Shown: piece by piece, positions 22,321 through 33,800 of the stretch | Numbering within the stretch: the stretch's first letter is position 1 | How the letters are laid out: every line of letters begins with the position of its first letter | Assembly (NCBI GenBank): GCA_009760855.2 | Contig: WPIO01000138.1 | Span: 372,001 to 436,000 of the forward strand | Source of the DNA: Cristatella mucedo | Taxonomy: Eukaryota; Bryozoa; Phylactolaemata; Cristatellidae | Length of the DNA stretch: 64,000 bases | Reading direction: 5' to 3' | Notes under the pieces: generated by a model | Database searches by the model: none | Told to the model about the DNA's origin: nothing | What the model saw: the letters and a program-made list of their open reading frames with translations, nothing else | Position numbers and translations under genes: made by a program

Positions 22321-23829
22321 CGCTTAGTATTCTTAGCTTTTTGAACATCTGCTGTAAATCAAAGCCTGTCTAGGCTAGGGCGTACATTGTGCCGAGTCGG
22401 TGGAGCAATTGTCAATGGTCAATGGTCAGAACTTGTCAGAAGATCAGCAAATGTCTTGTTATAGCATTCTACCTGTGATGATAGGTAAGATAGAAGTTTA
22501 TGAGGTAGTAGCGAGCAAGATATTTTGTGCAAACAGCTGCTGCATCAAGGCTCTAAAAGTTTTGAGATGATTTTACTGATGACTTTATGCGATAGGTTAT
22601 GCAAACCGCAGAGAGAATAAGATATGCCTTTGGTCAGATGTGCAGAATTCGAGAATCGAAGGATTGTCAGCATGTGATTTCGGGAGAAAATCGGATCGCG
22701 AGTATATGAGTAAGGCCATGCAAGTGAGCCTCGAGAAAAAATAAATTGGCCTATTAGCATAATACCACAGCAATTTGGGGAATATTCTATTGGTGTAGAT
22801 CAGTGGTCAGTATAAAACAGTATCGTTATCCTGGCCTCATTGTGTGCTAAGATTTTCTTATTGTCATGTGAAATCAAATTTCTTTCGGGGTGATTTCAAG
22901 TGGAACCCTGCCAGTTTTTACTGTACCCTAAAGTGTTTGGCTCATTTGTAATGCCTTCTATACAATGGTGAGTATGGTGTGAGCTGCTGTGCAGTTGCCT
23001 AATTCCATCACTCTATGCTTTCCAGTTTCACTTTTTTAAGAAGGCGGTCATCATGGAAGTCGTCATAACATGCAGCTTCCCAGCCACTGTCCTAACGGTA
23101 CTGAAAATGGTAGCTGTGGGTCATCAGCACGGATAATTCCTTTCCAGTCAGCTTCCATTAGCAGTGTTCATGGTCCCTAGCTCATTCATGCTGGACCATC
23201 GTAGAGAGTATATCTGAACAGTGTTCCAAGTTCTCTAGCGCGTGAAGCCCTATGAGTACTTTGAGATTTTGAGGGATTGCCAGGGACTAATTCTTCCATA
23301 AAGGTGCCGGAAGGCAGTATAATAAATATAGAGGCAATTTCGAGAAGTTATCAAAAATTGTGGTGCCTTGACTATTTATTGATTTTACCCAATAGTTTAC
23401 ATGTAATTATATATTTGTAAGCTTTTCTGCACAATAAGAACTACTACCGATTCAGATCCGTGCTAAATCATGTGCATTTGAATAAAATCTGCTGGTAGCA
23501 GGTGTGTAGAAACTTTTGGAAGGTATTGTATTTGTGTAATACCTGCATATTTATACATTATATGCCAATGTATATGTGTGTACTTGTGGTCTGGGCAATG
23601 GTGGAGCCAAGGGGATTTGCCTCCCTAAAGCCGGCAGCAACCTGGGCCGCCCCCTATTCAGGGTGGGGGCCCCCACCTTCATCAACGATGCAACTATATC
23701 TCAGTACTACTCGGTGAGCAACCGCCGAGTTCGTGTCCAATAAACACTATGATTTTGCCCTACAATTTTTCATTATTTGTGCGTATAGCGCTGCATACAT
23801 GGCAATCTTGTGGGTCTTTAATGGCTAGC

Positions 23830-23925
23830 GGATTCCACGGCCTCATTTACAGAGTGACAAAAGAGCTTTAACCGTTATCACCACTGCTTGCAGTGGGCAA
23901 TTAAAGATCGCTTACTACAGGACTA
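23830..23925 (-). mobile_element. SINE fragment of the 13288 type
   Basis: The complement gives GCCCACTGCAAGCAGTGGTG, TTAAAGCTCTTTTGTCAC and AATGAGGCCGTGGAATCCGC, matching the body and tail of the SINE at 13288-13470. Confidence 0.6.
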
Positions 23926-24039
23926 GACCACTACTCGGTGTCGTGAAAAGCAAGCACATTACCACTGGACATAAACCCAGGGAGACGTGCCCCCTACATT
24001 AATATATTGCAGGTCTTGCCCCCTCGATGCAAATCCTGA

Positions 24040-24990
24040 TTCTGTCACTGGTCGTAGGTATGCTGTATGACTTTCAGGCTAAACTTTCCGAGCCGTGAGA
24101 CGTAAAGGGCATTCAAAAATATATTAAACAGTAATACTAAGCTTCTTGGTTGGTACGATATAAGCCTGCAGTGTTTCTTGATAACCACCTGCATTCGTCT
24201 GGGCATCGCCACCTTCAGCTGCTGAAGTGTGTAGCGCCGGGTCTCTGCTGCAGTAGTCGAAGTCGCTTGCACATCTCCACCCAGGTTGGCAGATTGTGAT
24301 AGCTTCTCAGTTACCAGTCTACGTCACGCCATAGATACTTATTATTGTTTTTTGCAATGACCACTAACTGAGCCAATTCTTGCCGATCAATAACGAGCCA
24401 GGATTTTTGTGACCTGGCCTGCTTAGCAGTATGCTTTGAGGCATTGTGATGCTGAGCCTGAATTAATCTTCCAAAAATATTGTGACAGATATTTTCCTAC
24501 GCTCTGAAACATCTCGAGGGAAACAGTTTGGTTCGTTATGCCTGTAGGATCAATTGGAAAGAGCCCCAAACCATTACTTCGGTGCCTCCGTGTTTACAAG
24601 TATGCTAGCATGCAGTCTTTGCGGTACTCCTCTCTTTTTCATTAGGCTGAAGTATCTGAAGCATTCATCATTCATAAAGTGCTGGAATTTGCTTCTCAGT
24701 TCAGCAAACCGCACACCAGTTTTCAACTGTTCAACTTGTCGGCTTTATGCCGTTTTATGAAGCCGGGAGACTTTCTATCCTAGTTGCTGCAGCATCATGG
24801 CAAAGCGAAGTCGACGATTAACTGTTTGCCGGCCAACTTTCTTCTGCATAGTAGCTACATAGGCTTCATCAGGCTAGCCTTCCTCAAAAGCCAAGATCTC
24901 TCTAGTCAACTGCTCGTGCTTTCAGCCATCCTGTTTAGGGGTTGTAGCATCAGTCAGTTTTCACGACATGTCTGGTTTAGGTAGCCTTGT
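24040..24990 (-). pseudogene. Tc1/mariner transposase remnant
   Basis: On the minus strand, frames with several stops carry Tc1-family landmarks in order. These are AGRQTVNRRLRFA (a TVRRRLR-like helix), then KHGG.EVMVWGSF matching the family's HGGGSVMVWGCF, then AQHHNASKHTAKQARSQKSW matching its QDNAPKHTAK block. Frameshifts and stops make it dead. No terminal inverted repeats were identified. Confidence 0.55.
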
Positions 24991-25179
24991 TAAATGTTGC
25001 TTAAGCTTCCACTCATTACAAGAAGATCAGCCATCATTCAGTTGCTGATGCCTTGTTTGTGAAGTGCTAGCCTGCCCTTTGAGCTGACCATCCATACTCC
25101 CAGCAGAGATGGGACCACCGAGAATGCTCGATGCGGAGTTGACGAGAGGTAGAAACATCATGGAGAGCTGTTGCATTCT

Positions 25180-27640
25180 CATAATAATAATAATAATAAT
25201 AATAATACACTTGCTATAGCGCCCTCAGAAAACTCAACCTCTATCTGGGCACTACAGTTGCTGCAAAGGAAGCACGGTCGATTTGTTAGTGGTAGTATGC
25301 TGAATAAACAACAAGAATATCATGGTTAGGCATGATATGCACTGGGTCAGCATGCTAGTATGGTTAGTTGCTGCATGCAGTGTCTGCACGCATGACCACA
25401 TAAAGGACGAGTCACAGGGACCCACTAAATGCTGTGATAAATAGATACGTTTTTAGTTTCTTTTTAAATGTGGACAAGTTAAGAGCTGTCGTGATGCAAG
25501 TCGAGAGTGAGTTCTATGCTTTGGGAGCATACGAACTAAATGCACGGTCTCCAAAGGATTTGAGATTTGTACGAGGTATGGGTAAACAGTTGGATTCCGA
25601 AAAGCAGGTGGTACGATGCTTGGCCTGGTGAGGGAGTAGATCTGATAGGTAAGCTGGAGCCAAAAAATGAAGTGACCTAAAAGTTAGCGACAAAACCTTG
25701 AAATCGATCTGTTGCTTGACTGGGAGCCAGTGCAGGTCGGAGAGAAGTTGTTTGATGTGGCAATTGCGATGCTCATGACAGACAAGCCTACCTGCGGAGT
25801 TTTGCACCAGCTGTAAGCACCTGAGTGCATAGGCCGGTAGACCAGCAAGCAGTAAGTTACATAAGTCAAGACGGGATCTCACGAATGCGCAGATCTCTTA
25901 AGATGTGGTATCCCTGTGTAAGCAAGCCCGAATTGTAGCAATGTTATGTAGCTGAAAGTAGGCAGACTTGACTGGAGCTGATGTGGGTGTCTAATGAAAG
26001 GTCACTTTGCACAATGACACCTAGGTTTTGTGCGCATTCAACAGGAGATATGCTGGCAGGGCCGAATTCGAGCCTTTGCTTTTCCAATATCTTATTCACA
26101 CTTGGTTTGGCCATAACTAGTAAGTTAGTTTTACCATCATTCAATTTAAAAAGTTTGCTGCCATCCATGTGCAGATGTCATCAATGCAAGAAGCAGGGAG
26201 TTGAGTGAATTCGAAGTGCTGAACGGCTGGGAGGGATCAAAGTAAAGGACAGCTGAGCGTCATCCACGTAGAAGTGAAAGCCTAGATTGCGCTTGGCAAT
26301 CACATCAGCAAGAGGGAGAGTATACACCGTGAAAAGAACCGGACCTAGCACGGAGCCCTGAGGTACCCCGTATTTCAGAGGTACCTCGGATGCACTTTGT
26401 CTGTTCACGTCAATACTCTGGAGTCTCCCACTGGGATATGATCTGAACCATTGCAGAGCAGTTCCAGTGATGCCCAGGCGAGATGAGAGGCGATCTAGAA
26501 GAACTTTGTGATCGATAGTATCAAAAGCTGCCGAAAGATCGAGTAAAACAAGCAGAGACACTCTACCTAAGTCTGCATTCCTAAGTATGTCGTTGTACAC
26601 CCTAAGCAATGCTGACTCTGTGGAGTGATTAGCTCTAAAGTCAGACTGGAACTTACCAGCATGTGCGATCAGGCGATTGCAGCTGGTACAAAACTCTGCG
26701 GCTAGGTTTGTCTGTCGTGAGCGTAGCAGTTGCCACATTACTCCACTTCTCGCCGACCTGCACTGGCTACCAGTCAAGCAACGGATTGACTTCAAGGTTT
26801 TGTTGCTCACTTTTACGTCCCTTCATTCTATGGCTCCAGCCTATCTCTCCGATATACTCCCCCATCAGGCCAAGTATCGTACCACCCGCTTTTCGGAATC
26901 CAGCAGTCTAGAAATACCTCGTACAAACCTTAAATCCTTTGGAGACCGTGCATTTAGTTCGTCTGCTCCCAAAGCCTGGAACTCCCTCCCGACCTGCGTC
27001 AGAACATCCCCTGACCTGACCACATTTAAAAGGAAACACACCTATTTAGGACAGCATTTAATGGGTCCCTGCGATTCGTCCTTGATGTGCTTATGCGTGT
27101 TGACACTGTGCATGCTGCCACTAACCACATTTGCATGCTGACCCTGTGCATGTCACCCCTAACCATATTATTCATTTTGTTTGTTTTTCAAGCAGGATTT
27201 TACTTACCATCTAATTGCATTTCCCTTTGCAGCAAATGTAAAGCGCCTAGAAAGAGATTAAGTTCTCTGAGGGCGGTTTATCAAGTGCATTATTATTATT
27301 ATTACTAGCAAGGTTTGAAGTTTCAATGTATGAGTTCGGCTGGTCCGCCACGAGCCCTTCCAGTGGCTTTGATAGGAATGGTAGAAGGCAGACTATGCGG
27401 TAGCTGCACAAGTTCTCTTGGTCTAGTGTTGCTTTCTTGAGAAGTGGCCTGACTACAGCTTTTTTGAAGGGTGCTGGGACATGACCTGAGGCTAATGACA
27501 TATTAATGATGTTAGTTATGCATGGCAGCAGCAGATCAATGCAATGTAGAAGCAGGACAGTGGGAATAGGGTTCAAAGGACTTGTTGTCTTCTTTGATGG
27601 TGTTTTCAGTAACACAAAGCCTAAGCAGCTATCAATTGAT
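25180..27640 (-). mobile_element. Longest L2 copy, interrupted by an opposite-strand L2
   Basis: Read on the minus strand from 27640 down. The upstream part (27303-27640) encodes FKKAVVRPLLKKATLDQENL and LVADQPNSYIETSNLA. After the insert at 26657-27302 it resumes with [60 protein letters not shown] and FHFYVDDAQL. Here the catalytic box is YVDD rather than YADD. It continues with several frame breaks to the 3' block and an AAT tail at 25183-25207. The fingers, palm and thumb of the reverse transcriptase are all represented, but the endonuclease is missing. Confidence 0.9.
26657..27302 (+). mobile_element. Younger L2 copy inserted in the opposite orientation
   Basis: The plus frame at 26677-27141 gives [39 protein letters not shown] and [20 protein letters not shown]. 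It is followed by the 3' block and an ATT tail ending at 27302. It splits the minus-strand L2 between its ETSNLA and FQSDFRANHS codons. Confidence 0.88.
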
Positions 27641-27659
27641 GAGCATCAGATTGCCCACT

Positions 27660-28080
27660 CAGTGGCTCGATGATCCCTCTCATGCAGAGTAGGAAAGGTG
27701 AGAAGCTTAGCTGAGTCGGAAGGACAGTCAAGGCAGCTAGTTGCAGAAGTAGCAGCGCAGGACGACTGAAAAGGGTTTGCCATAGCCTACTGCTGGGATA
27801 AAAGATTGCATCGCATTGCAAAAGTTGTCGGAGTGATTTTTTTAGTCCAGGACTACTTGTAGGCTGAAGCTAGTGCAGCAGTTCAGATAAGTTTGGAGCA
27901 CCTACACTGGTGTGGGCTCTCGGCGAGTCAGCATATGAATTTTGCTTTGTATCGTTTGATCAACCCACAGCCACTGCAGCTTCTTAGCAATGGAGAGACG
28001 TTGTAAATTGTCTCGGCTTTTAAAGACAAACTTTTTGGCTGTATTAAGCCCCAGCTGTATAAGCTCAATAGCTTGTTTTG
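27660..28080 (-). mobile_element. Degenerate family 2 fragment
   Basis: GAGAAGCTTAGCTGAGTCGG and GCAGCAGTTCAGATAAG-like sequence parallel the complement of family 2 coding sequence at 45660-46060. No open frame remains. Confidence 0.5.
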
Positions 28081-28114
28081 GCAGTACTAGCTTATTCTTA
28101 CCGTGGTGAATCCG

Positions 28115-28297
<183 letters not shown>

Positions 28298-28319
28298 AAC
28301 GAGTCCTTTAGCTAGCCAT

Positions 28320-28685
28320 GTCCATTCATTGCCCCTAATTTTGGAATGCGATTGGTTGTGAATGGGGTTTACTGAATGCTGAGGAGATAGCCTTCTGAAT
28401 GAAAGTTGTAATTGTTAAACCATGTTCAGTGACGGCACCCAAATTTTGTGCGCTTGCCTGTGGTCTCAGTACGACATTTTCAATAGCAGCACAAAGTCTG
28501 AGTGCAGCCTGTCTGTGCAGCCAGCTCAAGCAGCCAGCACTCAATATAATAATAATAATACACTTGATAAAGTGCCCTCAGAGAACTTAATCTCTTTCTA
28601 GGCACTTTACATTTGCTTCAAGGGGAAACGCGATTGAATGGTGAGTAATAGCATGCTTGATAAACAACATGAATAGTATGGCCAG
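28320..28685 (-). mobile_element. L2 3' tail next to an older RT fragment
   Basis: 28547-28685 is an L2 3' end with AAT tail (CACTTGATAAAGTGCCCTCA, TTTCTAGGCACTTTACATTT). 28335-28544 on the same strand reads ASAQNLGAVTEHGLTI and FIQKAISSAFSKP, a weak match to the L2 segment [15 protein letters not shown] and [10 protein letters not shown]. Confidence 0.6.
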
Positions 28686-28859
28686 TCTTCCTGTGTGTGG
28701 TGAGCCTGATTCGGCAAATAAGTACCTTAGTATGGCCAGTGTTCCGACGACCATCAAGATTGGTTGGTTGATTTACTGTCACCCCAGTAATACAATCTGA
28801 GTGTGTTTGTCAAAGCATTTTGTCATTGAATGAGCACACTGCCTCCACTGGCAAAGTCA

Positions 28860-29610
28860 TCTTAGTGTCAGCTGAGGAACAAAGAGCCAGAATTATGGCG
28901 CGCTTAGATAAGAGTACGATAGCCAGGCTAATTTACTCGTTTGTGACATTGCTTCAAGATTATTCCAATTCCTTTGATTCGGGGCTCCCGGACTGTGGCC
29001 TCAATCTTCTGCAACTGATGCAAAAAAACTTAGCAGCTTGTCTGGTCTGTCAAAGGCATACCTGCTAAGATCCTCTATCTGGCTTACAGGTCCTGTCACT
29101 TGCTTGCACCTATTCGACCTTGCTCTTCCAGTCACATGCTCTCACACCTCCACTTGCACTTCGGCTTCCGGTCGTGTGGCTTTTCCTAGTACTGCATTGA
29201 AATCTTTTGTTGATCGGACCTTCAGTTCGTATGCACCGAAATTCTGAAACTTGCTTCCAGCTTCTGTCACCACATGCATTGATTTTGTAATATTAGAATG
29301 TCAGCTGAAGACGTGTTTTTTTGTCCTCGTTTCTGTGTGAGTGCCCCTGTGAGCATGTCTTTTTTGCTCCTAGGAAGCTTAGGTAGGTGTACTTACCTGC
29401 TCGTGATCCAGTGCATGTTACTTACCAGGGTCCTACTAAGTGGTAGCCTTGATTGTCTCATTGTGTGGTTTTGCATGCTTGTCTTAGCATGATGTTATGC
29501 ATATCATTAATTACCCCTGGGTTATTGATTCTCTTGCAACAAGTTGTGAAGCACTTGGATAGTGATTTGGTGATATTAGGGTGCTTGTTTACAACCTAGT
29601 CACTTTGAGG
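28860..29610 (+). mobile_element. Old divergent L2-group element
   Basis: ARIMARLDKSTIARLIYSFV and LLQLMQKNLAACLVCQ parallel the L2 thumb region ([33 protein letters not shown]). Later ALKSFVDRTFSSYAPK matches [14 protein letters not shown]. The end, CAAGTTGTGAAGCACTTGGA then GATATTAGGGTGC, is a diverged L2 3' block. Confidence 0.6.
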
Positions 29611-29614
29611 TTCA

Positions 29615-30285
29615 CCTTTCACAGGTTCACCTTACACTTGTCTCCCTTCCTCATTTAGGAGTTAGATGTATGCCTTTATTTGTGGGCACGATTCTGACCT
29701 TTATCTCTTTGCATTTTTAGCACTTTTGCTCTGTCCCTTTTGTTTCTTATCGTTGATGCTTCTGCAGGTGCTTTTCCCCTATACGTCCCATTATCCCGCT
29801 GCACCATAGGTTCAGTTAACTTCGCTGGAATGACTCGCTTTGGCAAAGCTGACTATTGCCAAGGGCTACCAGGCCTGTTCAATCAATCACCAACCCATAA
29901 GCAGAAGGAATTGCTTATTATCTATGAAGTGCGTATTTGCTTGTGTACGCATCGTCTGCAGCAGAATCGACTGCCATTCGAGACCTCCTACTCCCCAGGG
30001 ACCAAGTTGGAGGACAGAGGAAACGTTAGTAGCATGAGCGACCATAGCTCACTGTAGCAGGGGCACCCAGCCACGGTACAGATAAGTACTGCTACGGTGG
30101 CTTGTGCAGTTAGGATGTCTGTCACTTCGACTGGGAGGCAAGTCTCTTACTCGAGTTGCATCTTACTGTAAATTGTGTGCAAGCTGCTTGGCTGGGCTGT
30201 AGATTCAAGTGCCATTTTTTTGAGCACCGGAAGGTCATGTTGTCCACCAACCAACCAACACGGCAAGCTTGTTGCCAGTGGAAAA
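29615..30285. other. No supported feature
   Basis: An open frame at 29740-30057 has no recognised family or splice signals. No repeat tail is seen before 30290. Confidence 0.4.
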
Positions 30286-30289
30286 TGCT

Positions 30290-31060
30290 AATGATAATAA
30301 TTATACACTTGATAAAGCACCCTCGGAGAACTCAATCTCTTTCTAGGTGCTTTACATTTACTGCAAAGGAAACACGATCGAATGGTGAGGGGTATCATGC
30401 TTGATAAACAACATGAATAACATGGTTAGGGGTGACATGCACACTGTCAGCATACAAGTGTGGTTAGTGGCAGCATGCATAGTGTCAGCACGCACAAGCA
30501 CATCAAGGACGAATCACAGGGACCCACTAAATGCTGTCCTAAATAAGTGCATTTTCAAGTTCTTTTTAACTGTGGTTAAGTCAGGGGACGTTGTGATGCA
30601 AGTCGGAAGTGAGATCCAGGCTTTGGGAGCATACCAACTAAATGCACGGTCTCCAGAGGATTTGAGGTTTGTACGAGGTATAGGCAAACAGTTAGATTCC
30701 AAAAAAGGGGTGGTATGATGCTGAGCCTGGTGGGGGAGTAGATCTGCTAGGTAGGCTGGGACCGAAGTATGAAGGGACCTAAAAGTGAGCGGCAAAACCT
30801 TGAAGTTGATCCGTTGCTTGACTGGTAGTCAGTGCAGGTCGATGAGAACTGGTGTGGTGTGGCAACTGTGATGCTCACGACAGACAAGCGTAGCTGCAGA
30901 TTTTTGCACCAGCTGTAAGTGCCTGATTGCACATGCCGATAGGCCAGCAAGCATTGACTTACAGAAGTCAAGACGTGATGTCACAAATTCATGGACCAAC
31001 TTAGATGTGGTATCCCTATCTAAACCAGCCCGAATTTTAGCAATGCTATTTAGCTGAGCC
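30290..31060 (-). mobile_element. L2 retrotransposon, 5'-truncated
   Basis: A short AAT-type tail at 30290-30303, the 3' block, then the complement of the coding end in a few frames ([40 protein letters not shown]). Its 5' end passes into the palindrome at 31016-31414. Confidence 0.82.
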
Positions 31061-31414
31061 GAGCTAAGCCAGTGGTGTTCCACTCTTGAACTCGTGGTTT
31101 GGCCCCTAGGGCTTAAGGTGTTTGCCTTTAACGACCAAGGTCAAGGTGAATGCATTTGTCGACCCGGTTTCAGTCCTTCGGCATACGGGAATATATTTCA
31201 TTGGTGTAGTGCCTACGATAACCTAATCTATATTCAGGCGCTTCCCGTATGCCGAAGGACTCGACCCGGGTCGACAAATGCATTCACCTTGACCTTGGTC
31301 GTTAAAGGCAAACACCTTAAGCCCTAGGGACCAAACGAGTTTAAAAGTGGAACACCACTGGCTTAGCTCGGCTCAGCTAAATAACATAGCTCAAATTCGG
31401 GCTGGTTTAGATAG
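31016..31414. repeat. Large palindrome, arms about 173 bp, 52-bp spacer
   Basis: Left arm 31016-31190 and right arm 31243-31414 are near-perfect reverse complements. For example CTAAACCAGCCCGAATTTTAG pairs with the right-arm end reading AATTCGGGCTGGTTTAG, and GCATACGGGA pairs with TCCCGTATGC. Each arm holds L2 sequence (outer) and a SINE head with a GACCCGGTTTCAGTCC B-box region (inner). An adjacent TA repeat follows. Confidence 0.93.
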
Positions 31415-31424
31415 CGAAATAAAT

Positions 31425-31483
31425 AAATATATATAAATATAATATATATATATATATATATTATAATGATATATATTATAATG

Positions 31484-31523
<40 letters not shown>

Positions 31524-31527
31524 CATT
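31425..31527. repeat. (TA)n microsatellite with a perfect flanking hairpin
   Basis: TA repeats. At 31480-31527, AATGGAC and GTCCATT flank a pure TA run and can fold into one long hairpin. Confidence 0.85.
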
Positions 31528-31919
31528 GAAATACCGTCAGCGCATATATACAGCACTTTGGTACAGCAGTGGTGGGAGGCGAGTCTGAGCTATGTGAGCG
31601 CACTCGACAAGCTAGGATATGCATCTAGCGTGCACTTACTGCTCCTTAGTGCTGTGGTGTTTGCAAGGCCTCACACCCACAGCGATGTTGCCCCGACCTC
31701 GGCAATGGTCGTGCAGCTGACCGGCGTAGCAGGCGGCAGAGCATGAACCGATGGCTGCGGCACGTGTGTGTGCACTCGCAGAGGCTGGCACGTGTCCCTT
31801 GCTTGCCCGTGTCCACTGAGCACTTGCACGGATAGGAGCTGCCCAGTGTGTCTGCTGAGGCAGCTCCGATCCATGGCACACCTGTAGACCAGCTCACGCT
31901 CTGCCGGTGGCCAGTGTGT

Positions 31920-32330
31920 TAAGCCTGGTTTAAATGGTGAGTCTGGCTTCCTACCTGCTTCCTACCTACTCGAGTCTTACTTCAATCTCCCTTTTTATAG
32001 TAAGTTTAGACGGCAGTCTTGCTCAGTGTCTGGCTTCTACTCTGTCCACTGAGCATTAATGGGAAAATTACCTTTGCTAGGATGGTAGGAAATGGCCCAC
32101 TGTAATGCACATCCCAATGAATTGGAGTTGGCTGCCTGCCGCTGTTGATGTTTTTGCTGTAACCGGCGCAGAAGAAGCAGCTTCAAATCTAATTTTTGAA
32201 CTCTGAGCTGGTTTGGCTGCTGAGTCTTCGTCAAGTCTTCCCTGAGACTTTGACTGCCCCCACCATATTTTTGACTTACACACCGAAGACTCGAGTAGGT
32301 AGAAAGCAAGACTCTAAACCATGCTTTTGT
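31920..32330. mobile_element. Candidate MITE with about 40-bp terminal inverted repeats
   Basis: GCCTGGTTTAAATGGTGAGT with CTTCCTACCTACTCGAGTCT on the left matches the complement of the right end, GCATGGTTTAGAGTCTTGCT with TTTCTACCTACTCGAGTCTT. There is no coding sequence and no target duplication could be confirmed. The long minus-strand frame across it (32037-32597) is Gln-rich and not convincing. Confidence 0.4.
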
Positions 32331-32922
32331 GGCTGGCTGGCTGCTGCAATGGAGCTTGGCAATTAGCTGCTCTTGCTTTATACATGAAAGAAGAGGTCTC
32401 GGGGGGGGGGGTGGGTGGTTGTGGTGGCTTGGCTGCAGCTGCTTTTGTCTGGGCCACTTGCACTCCACCCTGGTCACCCCGGCAGTCATCTCCACCCTCT
32501 CCAGCCACAGATGACCTTCGGCAATTTCTCCCTCTCCTTCTGCCAGCCCCCTCTGACGGTGCACACTGACTGATGTCTTATATGTCAGACACCACAAATC
32601 CCCTCACCCCAACCACCCACCTTACGTATGTCCCCAGCATCAGCATGGCTACTCGAGTGCCTGCCTTGCTGCCAGTAGCTGGCTGGTAGTTGACTGCCTG
32701 CTGCTACCAGCTCCTCGAGGCCTGTCAATTCTCCCTCGAGCCGTCGGGCCATTGTGTGAGAGCAAAGACGTGTGCAAGCATCTATTGATTGGGGTCTAAG
32801 AGCCGGCTTGCCTTGGCCGTGGCACTGCTTCGAGAGGCTGGGTCGTGCTCTGGCCGCTCGGCCGCCGAAGGTAGCAGCTGGCAGCTGAGAAGGGGGAGAG
32901 ACAGACAGACAGACACGGGGGG

Positions 32923-32926
<4 letters not shown>

Positions 32927-32960
<34 letters not shown>
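32927..32960. repeat. (GA)n microsatellite
   Basis: A GA tract flanked by GACA repeats and a G9 run at about 32918-32926. Confidence 0.9.
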
Positions 32961-32964
<4 letters not shown>

Positions 32965-33302
32965 CATACAGACAGGCAGACAGAGCGCAGCTTCCTCTGG
33001 CTGCCCATCTGTCAACCGGCCGGCCCTCTGTCGGTTGCTAGCTCACAGCCCAGACCGCCTTTCCAATGGTTGTCACGCTCGTTGCAAGGTACTTCGAGTT
33101 GCGCTTTCGCTGCATGCTACAGTGCGCAGGCGGTTGGCCTCCTAGGCTGGGCTTGGGGGTCGACATCTCGTGCCTGGCAACGAAGCAGACGAGCTGCCGG
33201 CCGGCCTCTAGTGGGTAAGCTCTGTGTGATGCTTGCTTGTCGGCAGCGCCGCCGCCGCCGCGCGCTGTCCGACAGGCTGGCAGCAGTCGCCGGCCTGTCG
33301 GC

Positions 33303-33320
33303 ATGGATCCAGCAGCCAGG
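33303..33320 (+). CDS. Possible alternative first coding exon
   Basis: ATGGATCCAGCAGCCAGG is followed by GTAAGTGG, a strong donor, phase 0. It could be an upstream first exon of the plus-strand gene at 35363-42078 or of another gene. There is no independent support. Confidence 0.25.
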
Positions 33321-33674
33321 GTAAGTGGAGAAGGCGTCGTGGCCGTGCGAGGCTGCCCACACTCTGCCTGCCTGTTTGCTGTGCTATTGACCACTATTGA
33401 CGAGCACCAGAGTGCCGGTCTGGCCAAGCACAATGCGCTTAGAAACAGCACTCTTGTGTGGGCATTGTGTGCGGGCCTTTGTTCCTGCGAGACTTTAGTG
33501 GGGCCTGCTGCTGCTGCCGGCTCGTTGCTATGTACATTTCTGGGCTTAAGTGGTAGCGACGGGGCCTTTACCTTGAGGCCAGCTCAGTTGAGACTGGGCA
33601 GCAGTGCTAGTGGCACGCATGCGGAGGGAGGACTGCCGGCCTGAGGGTGCTGGCCGGTGGTGGCGTAAAGGCAG

Positions 33675-33800
33675 CTGACTTGTCGACGGCTGCTGTGCAG
33701 ACGACGCTGCTGTACCGCTGCCTCTTCAGCTGCTGCTGCTGCTGCTGGCGCTGAGTCGTGCGACCAAAGGCTTGCTGACCTAGCCGTGCCGATGAGGGAG
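33675..33800 (+). CDS. Possible coding exon in the GC-rich region
   Basis: It lies between a GGCAG acceptor and GAG/GTAAGC, exactly 42 codons and phase 0 at both ends, so it could join the exon at 33303-33320. The product is Ala-rich, encoded by GCT repeats, and ends ESCDQRLADLAVPMRE. The 5' half is Cys/Arg-rich and not convincing. Confidence 0.25.

Noticed and set aside
32037-32597. 186-codon minus-strand open frame, Gln-rich
   Set aside because: It crosses a candidate MITE end, has low-complexity composition and no recognised domain; GC-rich DNA makes long chance frames likely.
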